DNA of 64,000 nucleotides from Selaginella moellendorffii (taxonomy: Eukaryota > Streptophyta > Lycopodiopsida > Selaginellales > Selaginellaceae). The stretch spans positions 315,270 through 379,269 of the forward strand of contig NW_003314346.1 of assembly GCF_000143415.4 (NCBI RefSeq), given 5' to 3'. Each line of letters begins with the position of its first letter. The first letter of the stretch is position 1. The translations under genes and the position numbers were made by a program. The notes under the pieces were generated by a model that ran no database searches, was not told the DNA's origin, and saw only the letters and a list, made by a program, of their open reading frames with translations. Positions 22,197 through 33,758 of this stretch are shown here, in pieces.

Positions 22197-25100
22197 TTGT
22201 TGGTGCTTTTTGGATTGGTGACCTCCATTTCCTGGGTGGAGACCTTGGCATCAACAACGTCCCGTTGGTGCTGCTGCAGTGGAAGGTTTGGACACCGAGA
22301 TGAATCCGGGAAACGAGGAGTTGCGCGAGTAATGGAGGGATCTTGCGCGAATAAGTCAGTGTCCCCTCCATCTTTCTTTCGGGAGTATCATCAAGGTGTT
22401 CACTCGGCACCAGTTCATCTAGTGTTTACTTTCCAAGCTCATCTTTATAACAAGAGGTCTCCTATTATTCTCTCCGTGTTGGTTGATACAGGTTTGAGTT
22501 TATCTTCTATTGCTCGACTTGTTGCCACACGTTGTCGTCTATACTTGTGTCGTGCGGCAGAACCAATTTTCATTCTTTATGGCAACAGCCATACACATGC
22601 ATGTGCACGGGATGAGGCAGACTTGGTTGTGCGTGTGGGCGATCTTGAGCTTGAGTTGTAGTCATTGCAGGTGGTGCCGAGTCAAGCTTTTGACCTCATT
22701 CTTGGTATGGATTGGTTGCAGCGCAATCATGCCAAGTGTGACTTTGAGGCTTCTCCCCCTTGTCTCATACTTCCTTATGTTTCTTCCATTCCTCTCACAT
22801 CTGTACCTCTTCATCCCTCTACTTCTACCTCTGCTTCCATTACTTTTGTTCCCCCACTATTTCCTCCTGTGTTTCCATCTTGTTCTGCTCTTCCCTTTTC
22901 CGATCTCTCCGCCGATCTTTGTGTTGTAACAGTTGACCAGCTTATGAAGGAGTATTCTGATCTCTTTGACTTTGACCTATCGTCTAGAGCCAAGATTGCT
23001 ACACGTCATCCGATTCCAACTAGGGATGCTCGTCCAATCAAGGTTCCTGTTCGTCGTCGGTCACCAAAGGAGATCAAGATTTTACATGCAAATGTCCAGG
23101 AGATGTTGGAGAAGGGTGTTATTCAGAAGTCGCGAAGTCCTTGGGCATGTGAACCTCATCTTGTGACGAAGCCTAATGGGAGTATTCGTTTCTGCATCGA
23201 CTATCGTCCGTTAAACGACGTAACGATCGCGGATGTGTACCCTCTTCCTCACACTGCTGATCTCTTGGATCGTCTGGGGCGAAGTCGTTGGTTCACCAAG
23301 CTCGATCTTGCTTCTGGGTACTGGCAAGTACCGATGGCCGAAGAAAATATTCCTAAGACTGCTTTTCGTACACCATTTGGTTTGTATGAGTTCTTGGTGA
23401 TGCCATTTGGTTTGAACAATGCTCCAGCAACTTTTCAACGGATGATGGACGAGGTTCTTTGCGATATGCCGGAGGTGACTGCTGACTTCATTGATGATGT
23501 CTTGATCCACTCGAAGGGGACGTGGGAGGAGCACGTTTGTGATGTTTGTAAAGTGTTGGATCGGCTACGCGATGTTGGTTTAAAGCTGAAGCGGTCGAAG
23601 TGCGTGTTTGGATCCAAGGACACAACTTATCTTGGGTACCGTATTTCTCGTGAGGGTTTGCAAGTTGATCCTGACAAACTTGTGGCTGTTCTAAAGTTCC
23701 CTACTCCAAAGTGTATGAATGATGTGTAGCACTTCTTGGGCAAGGTGCAGTATGTCGGGCGTTTTGTGGATCATCTTTCTGATCGCACTACACCATTACG
23801 AATGTTGCTGAAGTCATCAACATCATCTTTCATCTGGTCTCCGGATTGTGAGCGGGCGTTTGGGGATCTCAAAAAGTTATTGACAACTCCTCCGATTTTG
23901 GCATATCCTAACTACACTCGACCTTTTATTTTGCGCGTGGATGCTTCTGACATTGGTCTTGGAGGTGTGTTAATGCAAGAGAGCTCGAGTGTGCCTGGTC
24001 AGTGCCATCCCATTGCATATATAAGCCGTACATTACAACCAGCGGAGATGAACTACTCCACAATAGAGAATGAGTGTTTAGTAGCAGTTTGGGGTTTTGA
24101 GAAACTTCATACATATCTACATGGTTCTCGGACGTTACTTGAAGGTGACCATGCTGCTGTTACTTCATTATTAAAGCGAAAGAACCTGGTTGGTCGTACT
24201 GCTTGGTGGGCTTTGAAGCTTCAGATATATGATTTTGATGTTGTTCACCGCCCAAGGAGTTCTATGGCTGATGCTGATGCCCTTTCTCGAGCTCCTCTTC
24301 CTTCTTCATTCTCTTCTCATGTTTCTGACGAGCCTATCGTTCCAGCATCTGTGGATTTTCTAGACGAGGATTCTGTGCCGTTGGCGGTTGCTATACTTGA
24401 CGTTCAGTGTCCACAAGGTGCAGAGCAAGATCTACCTTCACTTGATGAGGTTCGCGAGGCTCAAAAGATTGAGCCATGGATTCGAAGGCTTCGAGATGGG
24501 TTTGAGAATCCTGTATCACTTGCTGATGACTTGCCTTTCCGGCATTTACATTCTCAATATCGTCTTGAACGTGGCCTTCTTTATTTTTTGGGGACAGATC
24601 CTGATGATCAATTACGGCTGGTGGTGCCTTCTATCTTTATTCCGTAGTTTCTCCATACCTACCATGATTCTCCTATTCTAGGTGGGCATATGGGACATCG
24701 TCGTGTAATCGAGAAGCTACGCAGGTTTTTCTATTGGCCGGAGATGTGACGTGATATTATCCGGTATGTGCGTAGCTGCGTTTGGTGCCAAGCTCGTAAT
24801 ACTCCCCCTCGGACTGCGGAAGGACAGTTGGAGTCAATTGCAGTTTCCCGTCCGTTTGAATTGGTGGCATTTGATCTTATGGGACATTTTCCATGGTCAA
24901 CTGCTGGCAATGAGTATGTTATTATTGCTTCTGACTATTTGACTCGTTGGGTGGAAGTTGGTGCTCTTGCTAGTGCCTCTGCAACTACTGTTGGATACTT
25001 CCTCCTCAATCGAGTGGTGTTCCAGCATTCTTGTCCAGAGCGGATTCTTTCGGATAATGGTCCCGCTTTTATGGCTGAGGCGTTTCATGTTTTGACGTCT

Positions 25101-25718
25101 CAGTTGGGGATTCGCCACACTTTCACGAGTGCTTATCATCCACAATTAGATGGTCTGGTGGAACGGCTCGTTCGGACATTCAAGGGGATGATTGCGAAGT
25201 ATGTGAACTTTCAGCATTCGGATTGGGATGGTTATTTGCCGTCTCTTCAGTATACATATGTCACTGGGGTGCAGAGTTCTGTTGGTGCTTCACCATATAA
25301 ACTCCTATATGGTCATGATTCAATATTACCAACGGAGCTGGGTTTACCTTCGCAATTGCCACGAGCTGCGGATGCTAGGTCATGGAATCAATATTTGACA
25401 AGCATTCTTCCACTTGTCCGAGCAGAGTCTGCCGAACACTTAGGCCGCGTACAAGTGGGACAACAACGGCGCTACAACTCCCGTCATCGTCCACCTGCAG
25501 AGTACAAAGTGGATGATTTGGTGTTAGTTCGTTTTCCCTATCTTACGGTAAGTGGTTTATCTAAGGGGCTCCTTGCACAGTGGAAAGGACCGTATCGGGT
25601 GTTGCGGCAAGTTGGACCACAAGTTTATGAGGTTCGGCCTGACGTCGAGCAGGCCGATCCTCCAGAGATTGTGCATGTGCAGCGGTTGAAACGCTTTATA
25701 CAAAGGGATCAGGAGTAG
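22197..25718 (+). pseudogene. Gypsy pol: protease, RT, RNase H, integrase, four nonsense codons
   Basis: One frame of about 1,170 codons broken by stops at 22659, 23727, 24645 and 24747. Protease has VLVDTGLSLS (22482-22511). RT shows CIDYRPLN, TKLDLASGYWQV, FGLNNAPATF and catalytic FIDDVL, then YLGYRIS. RNase H has VDASDIGLGG, STIENECLA-like and a DHAAV. Integrase has an HHCC finger, Asp in AFDLMG, Asp in LSDNGPAF and Glu in DGLVERL, so all three catalytic residues remain. A GPYRVLR domain closes the protein; no chromodomain is seen. Without the stops it would look functional. Confidence 0.9.
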
Positions 25719-25828
25719 TTAATACCATCTACAGATCCACCGATGCCTCCTCCTGATGTTCCTCCAGATCCTGGCCCATCTACAATAGAACCCTAATAGT
25801 CTTCCATTATCCTAAGAGGGGGGGATGA

Positions 25829-26004
25829 TGTGAGGGCCAAGTGTACAGTTATGATGCTGTATACTAATATTAGCGTAGTGGGATTTTGATAGCCGTCGGA
25901 TTAGTTTCAATCCGAACCACTCGCTCCTGTATATGAGCTAGGGTTTTTTGGGCTAATGGATATGCACATTTCTGTATTCCCTTTCCATATTCCAAGCACT
26001 CACT
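25829..26004 (+). repeat. 3' LTR of the 20991 gypsy element
   Basis: Follows the polypurine tract and matches the 5' LTR throughout; the last base differs. Confidence 0.9.
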
Positions 26005-27179
26005 AAGTGTTAAAAATTAATAACTTTTAAAACATTTTCAGTTGTGAATTTCTAAATTAAACTATTTTTTGTCATGTTTTAATTTGTAATTATGCTGATC
26101 TTTATTCTTAACTTTCATATATCAGAGCTATTTATTACTTATATTTTCAAGTACTTTACTCAACATATTTAACTTCTTGTTAACTATATTAAACGACATA
26201 AATCTATAGCAATAAAAGGGTTGATGTATTATGGACAGTTTTCATTTATTATAGATGAATTTCATACAAAACAACATCAAGCTCATGTATATCAAACAAG
26301 TATCAAATTAACAAAATATTGTAGCTAGCTCACGATTTTGTTTTAATGTTCAAATGTTAAAGTTTCTCATGATAGATTAACATCTAAACTAGGATTATTG
26401 TCCAATAACCATATAACAAGATTTAAGAATGTATAATTCAATTAGTCCAACCCAACATAAAATTTAGCTATTATGTATTTTATTAAATTTAATATTTAAA
26501 GGAATTTTACTTAATTTTTTTATAATATAACTTTTTAAATTAAAATAAATTTTAAATTAGTATATAATTCAAATTAAATATTATAATTATAATTATTATT
26601 TTATAAGACATAATGAATACTTTATCATTATCTAGTATAGTATAATGTATTCTTATTAAATAATATATTTTAATTAATGATCTTTTATATTTTTTATGTG
26701 CTCAAGTTACTTCTATTAAAAATGTTTTATTCAACAAGAACTCCAAAAAACACAAATTCAGATTTATTCTGTTATATCTTTTCTCTTTTATAATTTTTTT
26801 CTCTAGAATTTTTGAAACATTCTTAAATATTAGTTATATTAAGATTCATTGTACTCTTTTATAACTTTAGTGAGTGATTGGAGTATGGAGATATACTATT
26901 AATTTCACCCAAAAGCCTTGAAGTGAGAGCCTTTACACGCCAGTTTATACCTTTAAATTCATTAAGTATTCTATTGATGTATTTTACATCACACAAATAC
27001 ATTATAAATATATTTAGCTTCAAAACTTAACCTTTCTTTCCTGAATTTTTTAGTTTAAAGTGCATTGATTTGTATCCATACTTATAAGAAAACTTTTGTT
27101 GCAATTTAAGATCTAGAGTTGTGATCTAGGATCTATAGCTAGCAAGGTTGGTTTATTAAATGTTGTGCTAAACTTTATA
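26005..27179. other. AT-rich DNA
   Basis: Low-complexity, strongly AT-rich. No gene or clear repeat. Confidence 0.5.
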
Positions 27180-28060
27180 TATTTATGGTCCAGTTTGAGT
27201 TTGCTATAACACTTAATATAGTCCTTTCCACTAAGCAAGTAACCAAGACAAACTATAAAACTAGGGAAACAAATTAACACTACATCATCTACTTTATACT
27301 TTGCAAATGGATGATGATAAAAGTTGTAATGTTGTTATTCTCCCACTTGTATATATTGCAAATATTTAGTAAACTCCAATTGAACCAGTAGAATAGTGTC
27401 TATCAAATATTAATCCCAAGATTTAACATTAGCAACTTATGATAGTTATGAAAGTAAACTCAACTTTGTTGGTAATATTAGACCATAATTATATAAAACT
27501 TTTTATGGTGAAACATCAGCAAAACTTTGTACCCTTGTAATATATGCATACTGAAGCAGTGGTAATTAACCATTTAATCCAAATACTGAAAGTTCACATA
27601 CTTTACAATCACCCATTTAAAAGTCTAAAATGAGATATTTCACCAAATCATCTATTTGTGGATGAAAAATACTCATGAAAGTGTGGTATATCCCTACTTG
27701 AGCCATCAAGACATAAAATGTTTTAGCCATAAATGCGGGATAATTATTTGCAAGAATCTAGACAAAAATGATAGAATACCAGTAGATTGAGAAGGAAGTA
27801 TTTAATTGTAATTGTAAATGCACTAACAAAAACATCAAATTCCACTTAAAAAGTCAAGTAATTTGAAACAATATTGATGTATTCATTATTAATAGTTGAC
27901 TGTGGGAAAAGCCCCACTAAATCAAACTCCACAAACTTAAACAAATAAGAAATTGCAATTGATTTCAACCATTCTTTTATAACATGAGGGGGAGTATTAC
28001 AAGTTTTGCACTAAACACAACTATATATATATTTTTGCAATTTTTTAATCACACAATGAT
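27180..28060 (-). mobile_element. Very old integrase-end relic of the 20991 gypsy family
   Basis: On the plus strand the text tracks the 63190-64000 copy segment by segment (tagtcctttccactaagcaag, then the 'cccacttgtat' and 'gaaagttcacatactt' blocks), but many C and G positions have become T and A. No frame survives. The LTR end is not recognisable. Confidence 0.65.
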
Positions 28061-28689
28061 GTTTTATATGTTAGTTGAGAATAAAAACTTTATAATAAAC
28101 TATAAACTCTTGAATTTGGACTTCCTTAAAAGTCATTTAACACAGTATTACTCAAATTGAATGATGTTTAAACCCAACTCAAACTCAATGATACTTATCC
28201 CTAAGTATCCCAATTGCTCAAATTATTCTAATACCCTTAATCAATTGGAAAATAAGGTGCACTCTTATTTATGAGCTCTTTCTCTTTATATTTAAACCCT
28301 AATAGATTGTATCTCAAGTTATTTATATAAGTATAGAGAAAATATAGAATAAAGATCAAAGGCATCATATAAATGTTGAAATGCTAAGTAAGTGATGTAG
28401 GATTTTCAAACCCATCACAAAGCTATTAAATCTATAATTTAATCTTTTGAGCCTTATGAACCTCATCAAAATAAGGTAAATCTAGCTTTAACTTTCTGGA
28501 CACTAAACATCAAATATAACAACCACCAATGGCATAAAATCCTTATAAAAAAAATCCAACAATGTTGGAATAATAGGCTTGTCAGAAATACAAGAAGAGA
28601 GCAAAATGTAAAGAACTAACTCCCCAAGGTGTTGTAGGCTAAAGGATCCCTGAAACCATAACCAAAATGATAAAGAGTTAATCAGATAA
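28061..28689. other. AT-rich DNA
   Basis: No supported gene. The text near 28660-28760 (gagaccaagtccgag-like) resembles 47830-47900, so the boundary of a decayed LTR element probably lies here. Confidence 0.4.
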
Positions 28690-29140
28690 GACCAAGTTTG
28701 AAATTGAGTCTGAGATCAACTCTGAAACCGAGTTTGAGACTGTGAGTAAGATTTTTTCCACCTTTACTCACATTTTTGCCCCTGCCTATAAAATAGTGAC
28801 AAACAAATAAAGACAAAAACATAGAGAAAGAAGAGAAGAAGATTGAAAGAGAACTCAACATTAAACCCAAAGGCATAAGTAAGGATAAACATATGTCACT
28901 CTCTCAACTCTACTTTGCATAAACAGTCATAGACAAGAGAAAAAATAATTAATTTAATACAAATGCATATAACAATAAGTGGGGGTTATTTTCCAGTAGG
29001 TTTAAGTGCTATTTATATACTACATGATTTTATAACCATTCCTAAATGCTTTATGTTTGTCTATGATAAGTGTTCCCTAGGTTGAGTTTTTATTCTTTGG
29101 ATGCTTAAACTTAGGTGTAACTCCATTTTACTTAAGCTTT
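28690..29140 (+). repeat. Dispersed repeat, partner at 52490-52890
   Basis: About 350 bp aligns with the reverse complement of 52490-52890, including gtgggggtt.ttttcc and aactctactttgca blocks. Probably part of an LTR or leader of a retroelement family; not identified further. Confidence 0.55.
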
Positions 29141-29309
29141 CTTCTTTTACTCTACCTGGGATGATACACAAAATAAAATATTTACCTCTTCATCACTCCC
29201 CAATAACAAAGCTATTGCTTATCCTCAAGTAGTCAAATTCTCTAAATCTTACTCCAAGTTGCTAAGCTTTGTCTTTATAGTGATAAGCTCAATGCTTTAG
29301 TGTAGATTA

Positions 29310-30430
29310 TTGATGTAAATAACTAAATTGTCCATTTTACTTTAGTCACTTAACCACTTCTTTGACCACATGGAAAAGTCTCACTCATGACCTCTATAAG
29401 TCTTATTCCCAACTTGGGGATTTACTAGTTTCGTGAATGACATTTATGCCACATAGCCTTTGCACTTAGTCCAATTGCTCTACGTGCCCGATCCTATGAC
29501 TAACACCCAAAAGTACTACTGATATATTAATTTGTTACGTTAATGCTATGTCTATTTACCCTTGTTTCATTGGTAATCCTAGACCACCCATGCCATAATC
29601 TCATCTCTTATAGACTAGGCTATCCGTATATGAGTGGTTATCCCAAAACCACTCCTTAGCATCCTTAGGATGCCTAGAGATATGGGGAATAACCTTCCTC
29701 AACATCCTTTTTCGGTCCTTATTAAGTCCATTTCTGTCCCCAGCTATGTTCACTAACATTGCTATTGGGATAGGGCCAGAAGGCTTAACCATTGTGTCCC
29801 ATTGACCTTTGGGACTTTCTTGCCACATGACCACATCTTTAGTCACTACACAAGAGGATTGCTCCTCTTCTTTCCATAGTCTAGGACTTTGGGACAACAT
29901 CTCAAAACACCATCAACTTACACAAGCCTTGTGGGTGCTCTCCCCACCTTTCGCCTTTGGGTGCTCTAGCCATGTGTCTAGAGCGAGGTTTCAATAAATC
30001 ACACCAGGTATCTAAGTAGGTAATGCCACCCATACTTAGATTGGGAGCATCAACCATTCGATTTCTCAAGGGAGCTATAGTCAGCTCTTGAACTCTTCAC
30101 CAAGTTACCTCACTTGTCCATCTATATTCACTTTAGCTTTGGACTCTTCAGTGGTTATATTATCACTCATCATATGGATATAACCTTCCTTGGTTACACT
30201 GGCTTTCTCTGGCTAAACTAGCTCTATTAGAGTCCTCTCCTTATTATACTTTTAGAACTCACCAAACCCCCCAGGGTTTGGGAGACGATCACTTTGGGCT
30301 TTCATCCTCAGACTTGAACTTGGACTTGGTCTCAGATTTAGACACAGTCTCAGTCTCGGTCTCGGTCACGGTCTCGGTCTCGGTCTCGGTCTCGGCCTCG
30401 ACCTCGAACGAGCCCGGGTACGTTTTGAGC
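29310..30430 (-). mobile_element. Old LTR fragment of the 31995 LARD family
   Basis: On the minus strand it follows the 3' two-thirds of the LARD LTR: the GAGACC-type hexamer repeat (30320-30410), CCCTGGGGGGTTTGGTGAG (30260-30280), the 'aggatgctaaggagtgg' block near 29650 and the 'ttaagtgactaaagta' end near 29330. It is heavily mutated and lacks the 35-bp repeat part. Confidence 0.75.
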
Positions 30431-30597
30431 TCATGAGCTCGGAAGCTGAGCTCACAACTTCTCAAACACAAGGAAAACATTGGTTTGTCCTGAACTAACA
30501 TCTTTTCATTTTTCAAATTTTGATTTAATCTATATTTCTAAGTAAATTCGATCAATAAAATACAAATATAAATATAGATTCAAACACTAAAAGTGAT

Positions 30598-31989
30598 CTA
30601 AAAACACTTCTTAAGTTCTACAATTGTAAGGCTTGCCTGATGGATGTGATAGTTGATCTTAGAATCTTGGTTTAGTTCCTGGATAAAAATGTAATAAATG
30701 TGCTTGCAAGCTAAATATACCTTTCCCCTGTTCTCCCTTTGTGTAAAATCTGGACAGGTATAGGATGGATTTTCACAGATTTTGATAGTGTAGCTCATAT
30801 CCTTTGACAACTTAGTCACAATAATAAACTCCTTAGCCACGGCATTGATGTAGTTTATCTTTGTGATTGTGCATTTCAACGCCTTTGCTAGCTTAATCTT
30901 CTCTTGTGCACCTTTTGAAATGGAAAATCTGTATTGTATAGCCTTCCCATTTCTAGCTGGTCGTGTATGCCGATCTAATGTTGACATTGGTGGCATAGTA
31001 GAATCAATAGCAACATTTGAGGAAGTTTTCAGCTTGAAACTAGCTCTCTCCAGACTTTCAATCTCTTCTTTCAAAAGATTGTAGCTTTGCTCAACTAACC
31101 ACTCCTCTAGCATAGAATTTGGCTTTGAGATAATTGAGGTGTGGATCCAGTTTGTATGAGTAACATTAGTCCCATAACAGTAAATCCAACTTGACTGGAG
31201 GCCCGTTACCCCTAGATCTCGACAACCAAAGAAACATGGTACTGCTGAAGAACTTGAACTTGAGCGCACAAATGTAAGACACTGACCTCGACTCCCAATC
31301 ATTCCAAAGCAACGCACATTACTTTTGGCATTGACTCTTCAAATTGCCCAGCTGATACAAAAAATTGGCTCACGAGCAATAATCTTCTCAACCTCTGACA
31401 CTGGATTTACTTGTGTAACAATTGGCACCTCCTCCACTCCATGTTCTTTAGTTCTTCTCCAGTGTCGTGGAACAAAATGGTAGTCAAACTCTGGATGGTG
31501 AGAGCTAGAAGGAGTGATGTTGGGCCCATCAAATGTTTATTGACGCTTCAAATGGGCTACCCTCATGTCCCCAAGTGGTTCATAACTTGATTCCATAGGA
31601 GTTCCAGTAACAACTTCCCCCACCATCTTAGATATTGACCTTGCTGCTAGTGTTGTCCTTCTACCAACCCACTCTCGAAGCTTGTTTAAATTTGGACCTC
31701 TATTAGCAAACCTTGCTTCTTATGCAGCCAAAGCTTTTGATGACTGCTCAAGAGATCTAGTGAGGTCGGAGAGTGTAGCTTCATAGAGGGACACTTTTCC
31801 TTTCCTTGCTTCGGAAGTTCTTCAACTCCAATATTTGCTCTCAGAGAGACTAATTGTTAGTGTAAGTGCAATATCATCAAGTGGTTGATCCTAGGAAAAA
31901 TGCAACATTTGAATATGACAAAAAAAGAAAATGAGAGAAAACTTACATGGAGAATATAATGGCCCCACTAAAACATTTGAGCTTCCCAC
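30598..31989 (-). pseudogene. MULE-type transposase, C-terminal half with SWIM finger
   Basis: The C-terminal part of a transposase gene whose N-terminal part is at 39638-41320, beyond the LARD insertion. From 5' to 3' (minus strand): end of a DDE-region exon up to a splice site at 31946, a 56-nt intron (31891-31946), then a long exon through 30598. That exon has several stops in its first part and is open from 31317. It ends with a SWIM-like finger: SYTCPDF and YLACKHIYYIFI, where the first Cys of CxC is Tyr. SWIM fingers are typical of MULE transposases. Two stretches between the known domains (GPNLNKLREWVGRR; FGCRDLGVTGLQSSW) are unidentified. Confidence 0.65.
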
Positions 31990-31994
31990 CATAC
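31990..31994 (+). repeat. Target-site duplication CATAC, left
   Basis: CATAC immediately before the 5' LTR; the same 5 bp are at 39633-39637 after the 3' LTR. Confidence 0.95.
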
Positions 31995-33738
31995 TGTGAG
32001 ACACAAAATCCCTAGGCCCCAAAGTGGAGCCGGAAAGGGTGCCACGTGGTAGTGGCTGAAGCGAGAGCCAAACAAGTGTAACACGTTTGGACCAAAAGCT
32101 CCGACTTGAAAAGTCAAGAGCGGGAGTGGAACTCCCAAAGAAGTGCTCGAGGAACGAGCATGAAGCGAGCAAAAAGCGAGGCTCCAAAAAGGGACCCAAA
32201 AGGACCAACACATGACACGTGGAAGTGTCCGAGATGGACCCGAGTTGGAGTCCGAAGTGGAGTCCGAGATGGACTCGAGTTGGAGTCCGAAGTGGAGTCC
32301 GAGATGGACTCGAGTTGGAGTCCGAAGTGGAGTCCGAGATGGACCCGAGTTGGAGTCCGAAGTGGAGTCCGAGATGGACCCGAGTTGGAGTCCGAAGTGG
32401 AGTCCGAGATGGACCTGAGATGGAGTCCAAGGTGGACCCGAAATGGAGTCCGAGATGGAGTCCGAGGTGGACCCGAGATGGACCCGAAATGGAGTCTGAG
32501 ATGGAGTCCGAGATGGACCCGAGATGGAGTCCGAGATGGACCCGAAGTGGAGTCCGAGATGGAGTCCGAGATGGAGTCCGAGATGGAGTCCGAAGTCGAG
32601 ACCGAGACCGGGACCGAGACCGAGACCGAGACCGAGATCAGGACCAAGAACGAGACCGAGGCCGAGGCCGAGACCGAGCCCGAGCCCGAGTCTGAGTCCG
32701 AGTCTGAGTCCGAGTCCGAGTCCGAGTCCGAGTTCGAGTCTGAGAGGGTGAAAGCCCAAAGCGTTCGTCTCCCAGACCCTGGGGGGTTTGGTGAGCTCCA
32801 AAAGTATAGTAGGGGGAGGACTGCAGTGGAGCCAGTTTGGCCAGGAAAGGCCAGTTTGGCCCAGGAAGGCCGGACCCAGTGTTGGGTGATGAGCTTCCCA
32901 CTGGGAAGTCCAAGACTAGAGTGAACACAGACCGACAAGCAGGGTAGCTTGGTGAAGTGTCCAAGAGCCGGCTCTAGTTCCCCCGGGAGATCGACTGGCC
33001 GATGCTCCCAGTCCAAGTGTGGGTGGCACTACCTACTTGGATACCTGGTGTGGCTCAACGGAACCCACTCTAATCCCATGGCTAGAGCACCCAAGGGCAG
33101 AAGGCAAGGAGAGTACCCAGGTGGCTCGCGTAAGGCCACGGTGTTCCGAAATGTTGTCCCAAAGGCCCAGACTGTGGAAAGGAAGAGGAGCAGTCCTCTA
33201 GGGTAGTGACCAAGGACACAGTTGTGTGGTGAGGAAGTCCCAGAGGACTGTGGGACTTAGTGGTCGGGCCTGTGGGTCTCGATCCAGTGGCAGTGTTGGC
33301 AAACACGACCAGGGGCAGAAAGGGACTTAGTGGGGACTGATAGAGGGATATTGGGGAAGGCTATTCCCCTTGTTGGTGGGCATCCTAAGGATGCTAAGGA
33401 GTGGATTTGAGATGACCACTCACGGATGGTTTGCCTAGTCTTGGAGAGCCAAGACTGTGATGCAAGTGGTATTGGACTACCAGTGTGGCAAAGGTGATTG
33501 GGCATGGCCTTAGCGTAACGGGCTGCTATGCCGGTGGTACCTTTGAGTGTCGGTCATGGGATCGGACACGTGGAGCACTTGGACCAAGCGCAAATGTTGA
33601 GTGGCATGGATGCCATTCTCGGGGCTAGCAAGTCCCAAGTCCTGGATTGGACTTATGGAGGTTGTGAATGAAACTCCTCCAAGTGGTCAGAGGTGTGGTT
33701 AAGTGACTAAAGTAGAATGGAAAATTTAGTCTCTTACA
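31995..33738 (+). repeat. 5' LTR of the LARD, 1,744 bp
   Basis: Contains a tandem array: five 35-bp units from 32231 to 32405, then 12-bp-type units to about 32590, then GAGACC/GAGTCC hexamers to about 32745. Long Ser/Glu or Arg/Trp frames here are products of the array. Confidence 0.9.
32231..32405 (+). repeat. 35-bp minisatellite, five units
   Basis: Unit starts GAGATGGACTCGAGTTGGAG. Because 35 is not a multiple of 3, each frame cycles through all three and the peptide repeats every 35 residues. Confidence 0.9.
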
Positions 33739-33758
33739 ATTTGGTATCAGAGCTGTTC
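33739..33758 (+). other. Primer-binding site, initiator tRNA-Met type
   Basis: ATTTGGTATCAGAGCTGTTC directly after the 5' LTR. Confidence 0.85.

Larger units (their letters stand above)
20991..26004 (+). mobile_element. Gypsy-type LTR retrotransposon, 176-bp LTRs
   Basis: LTRs at 20991-21166 and 25829-26004, both TGTGAGGGCC to CACTCAC(A/T), flanked by AAGT (4 bp; AAAGT on the left, TAAGT if the LTR is counted one base shorter). The order gag, protease, RT, RNase H, integrase marks Ty3/gypsy. A polypurine tract (agaggggggga) precedes the 3' LTR. The LTRs differ by about ten substitutions in 175 bp, so the insertion is not recent. Related sequences are the solo LTR at 19449, the old copy at 27180 and the copy at 62778-64000. 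Confidence 0.9.

Noticed and set aside
31891-33016. Long open frames on both strands, Ser/Asp or Arg/Trp repeat proteins
   Set aside because: They are produced by 35-bp, 12-bp and 6-bp tandem repeats in the 5' LTR; all frames give similar repeats and the same happens in the 3' LTR.
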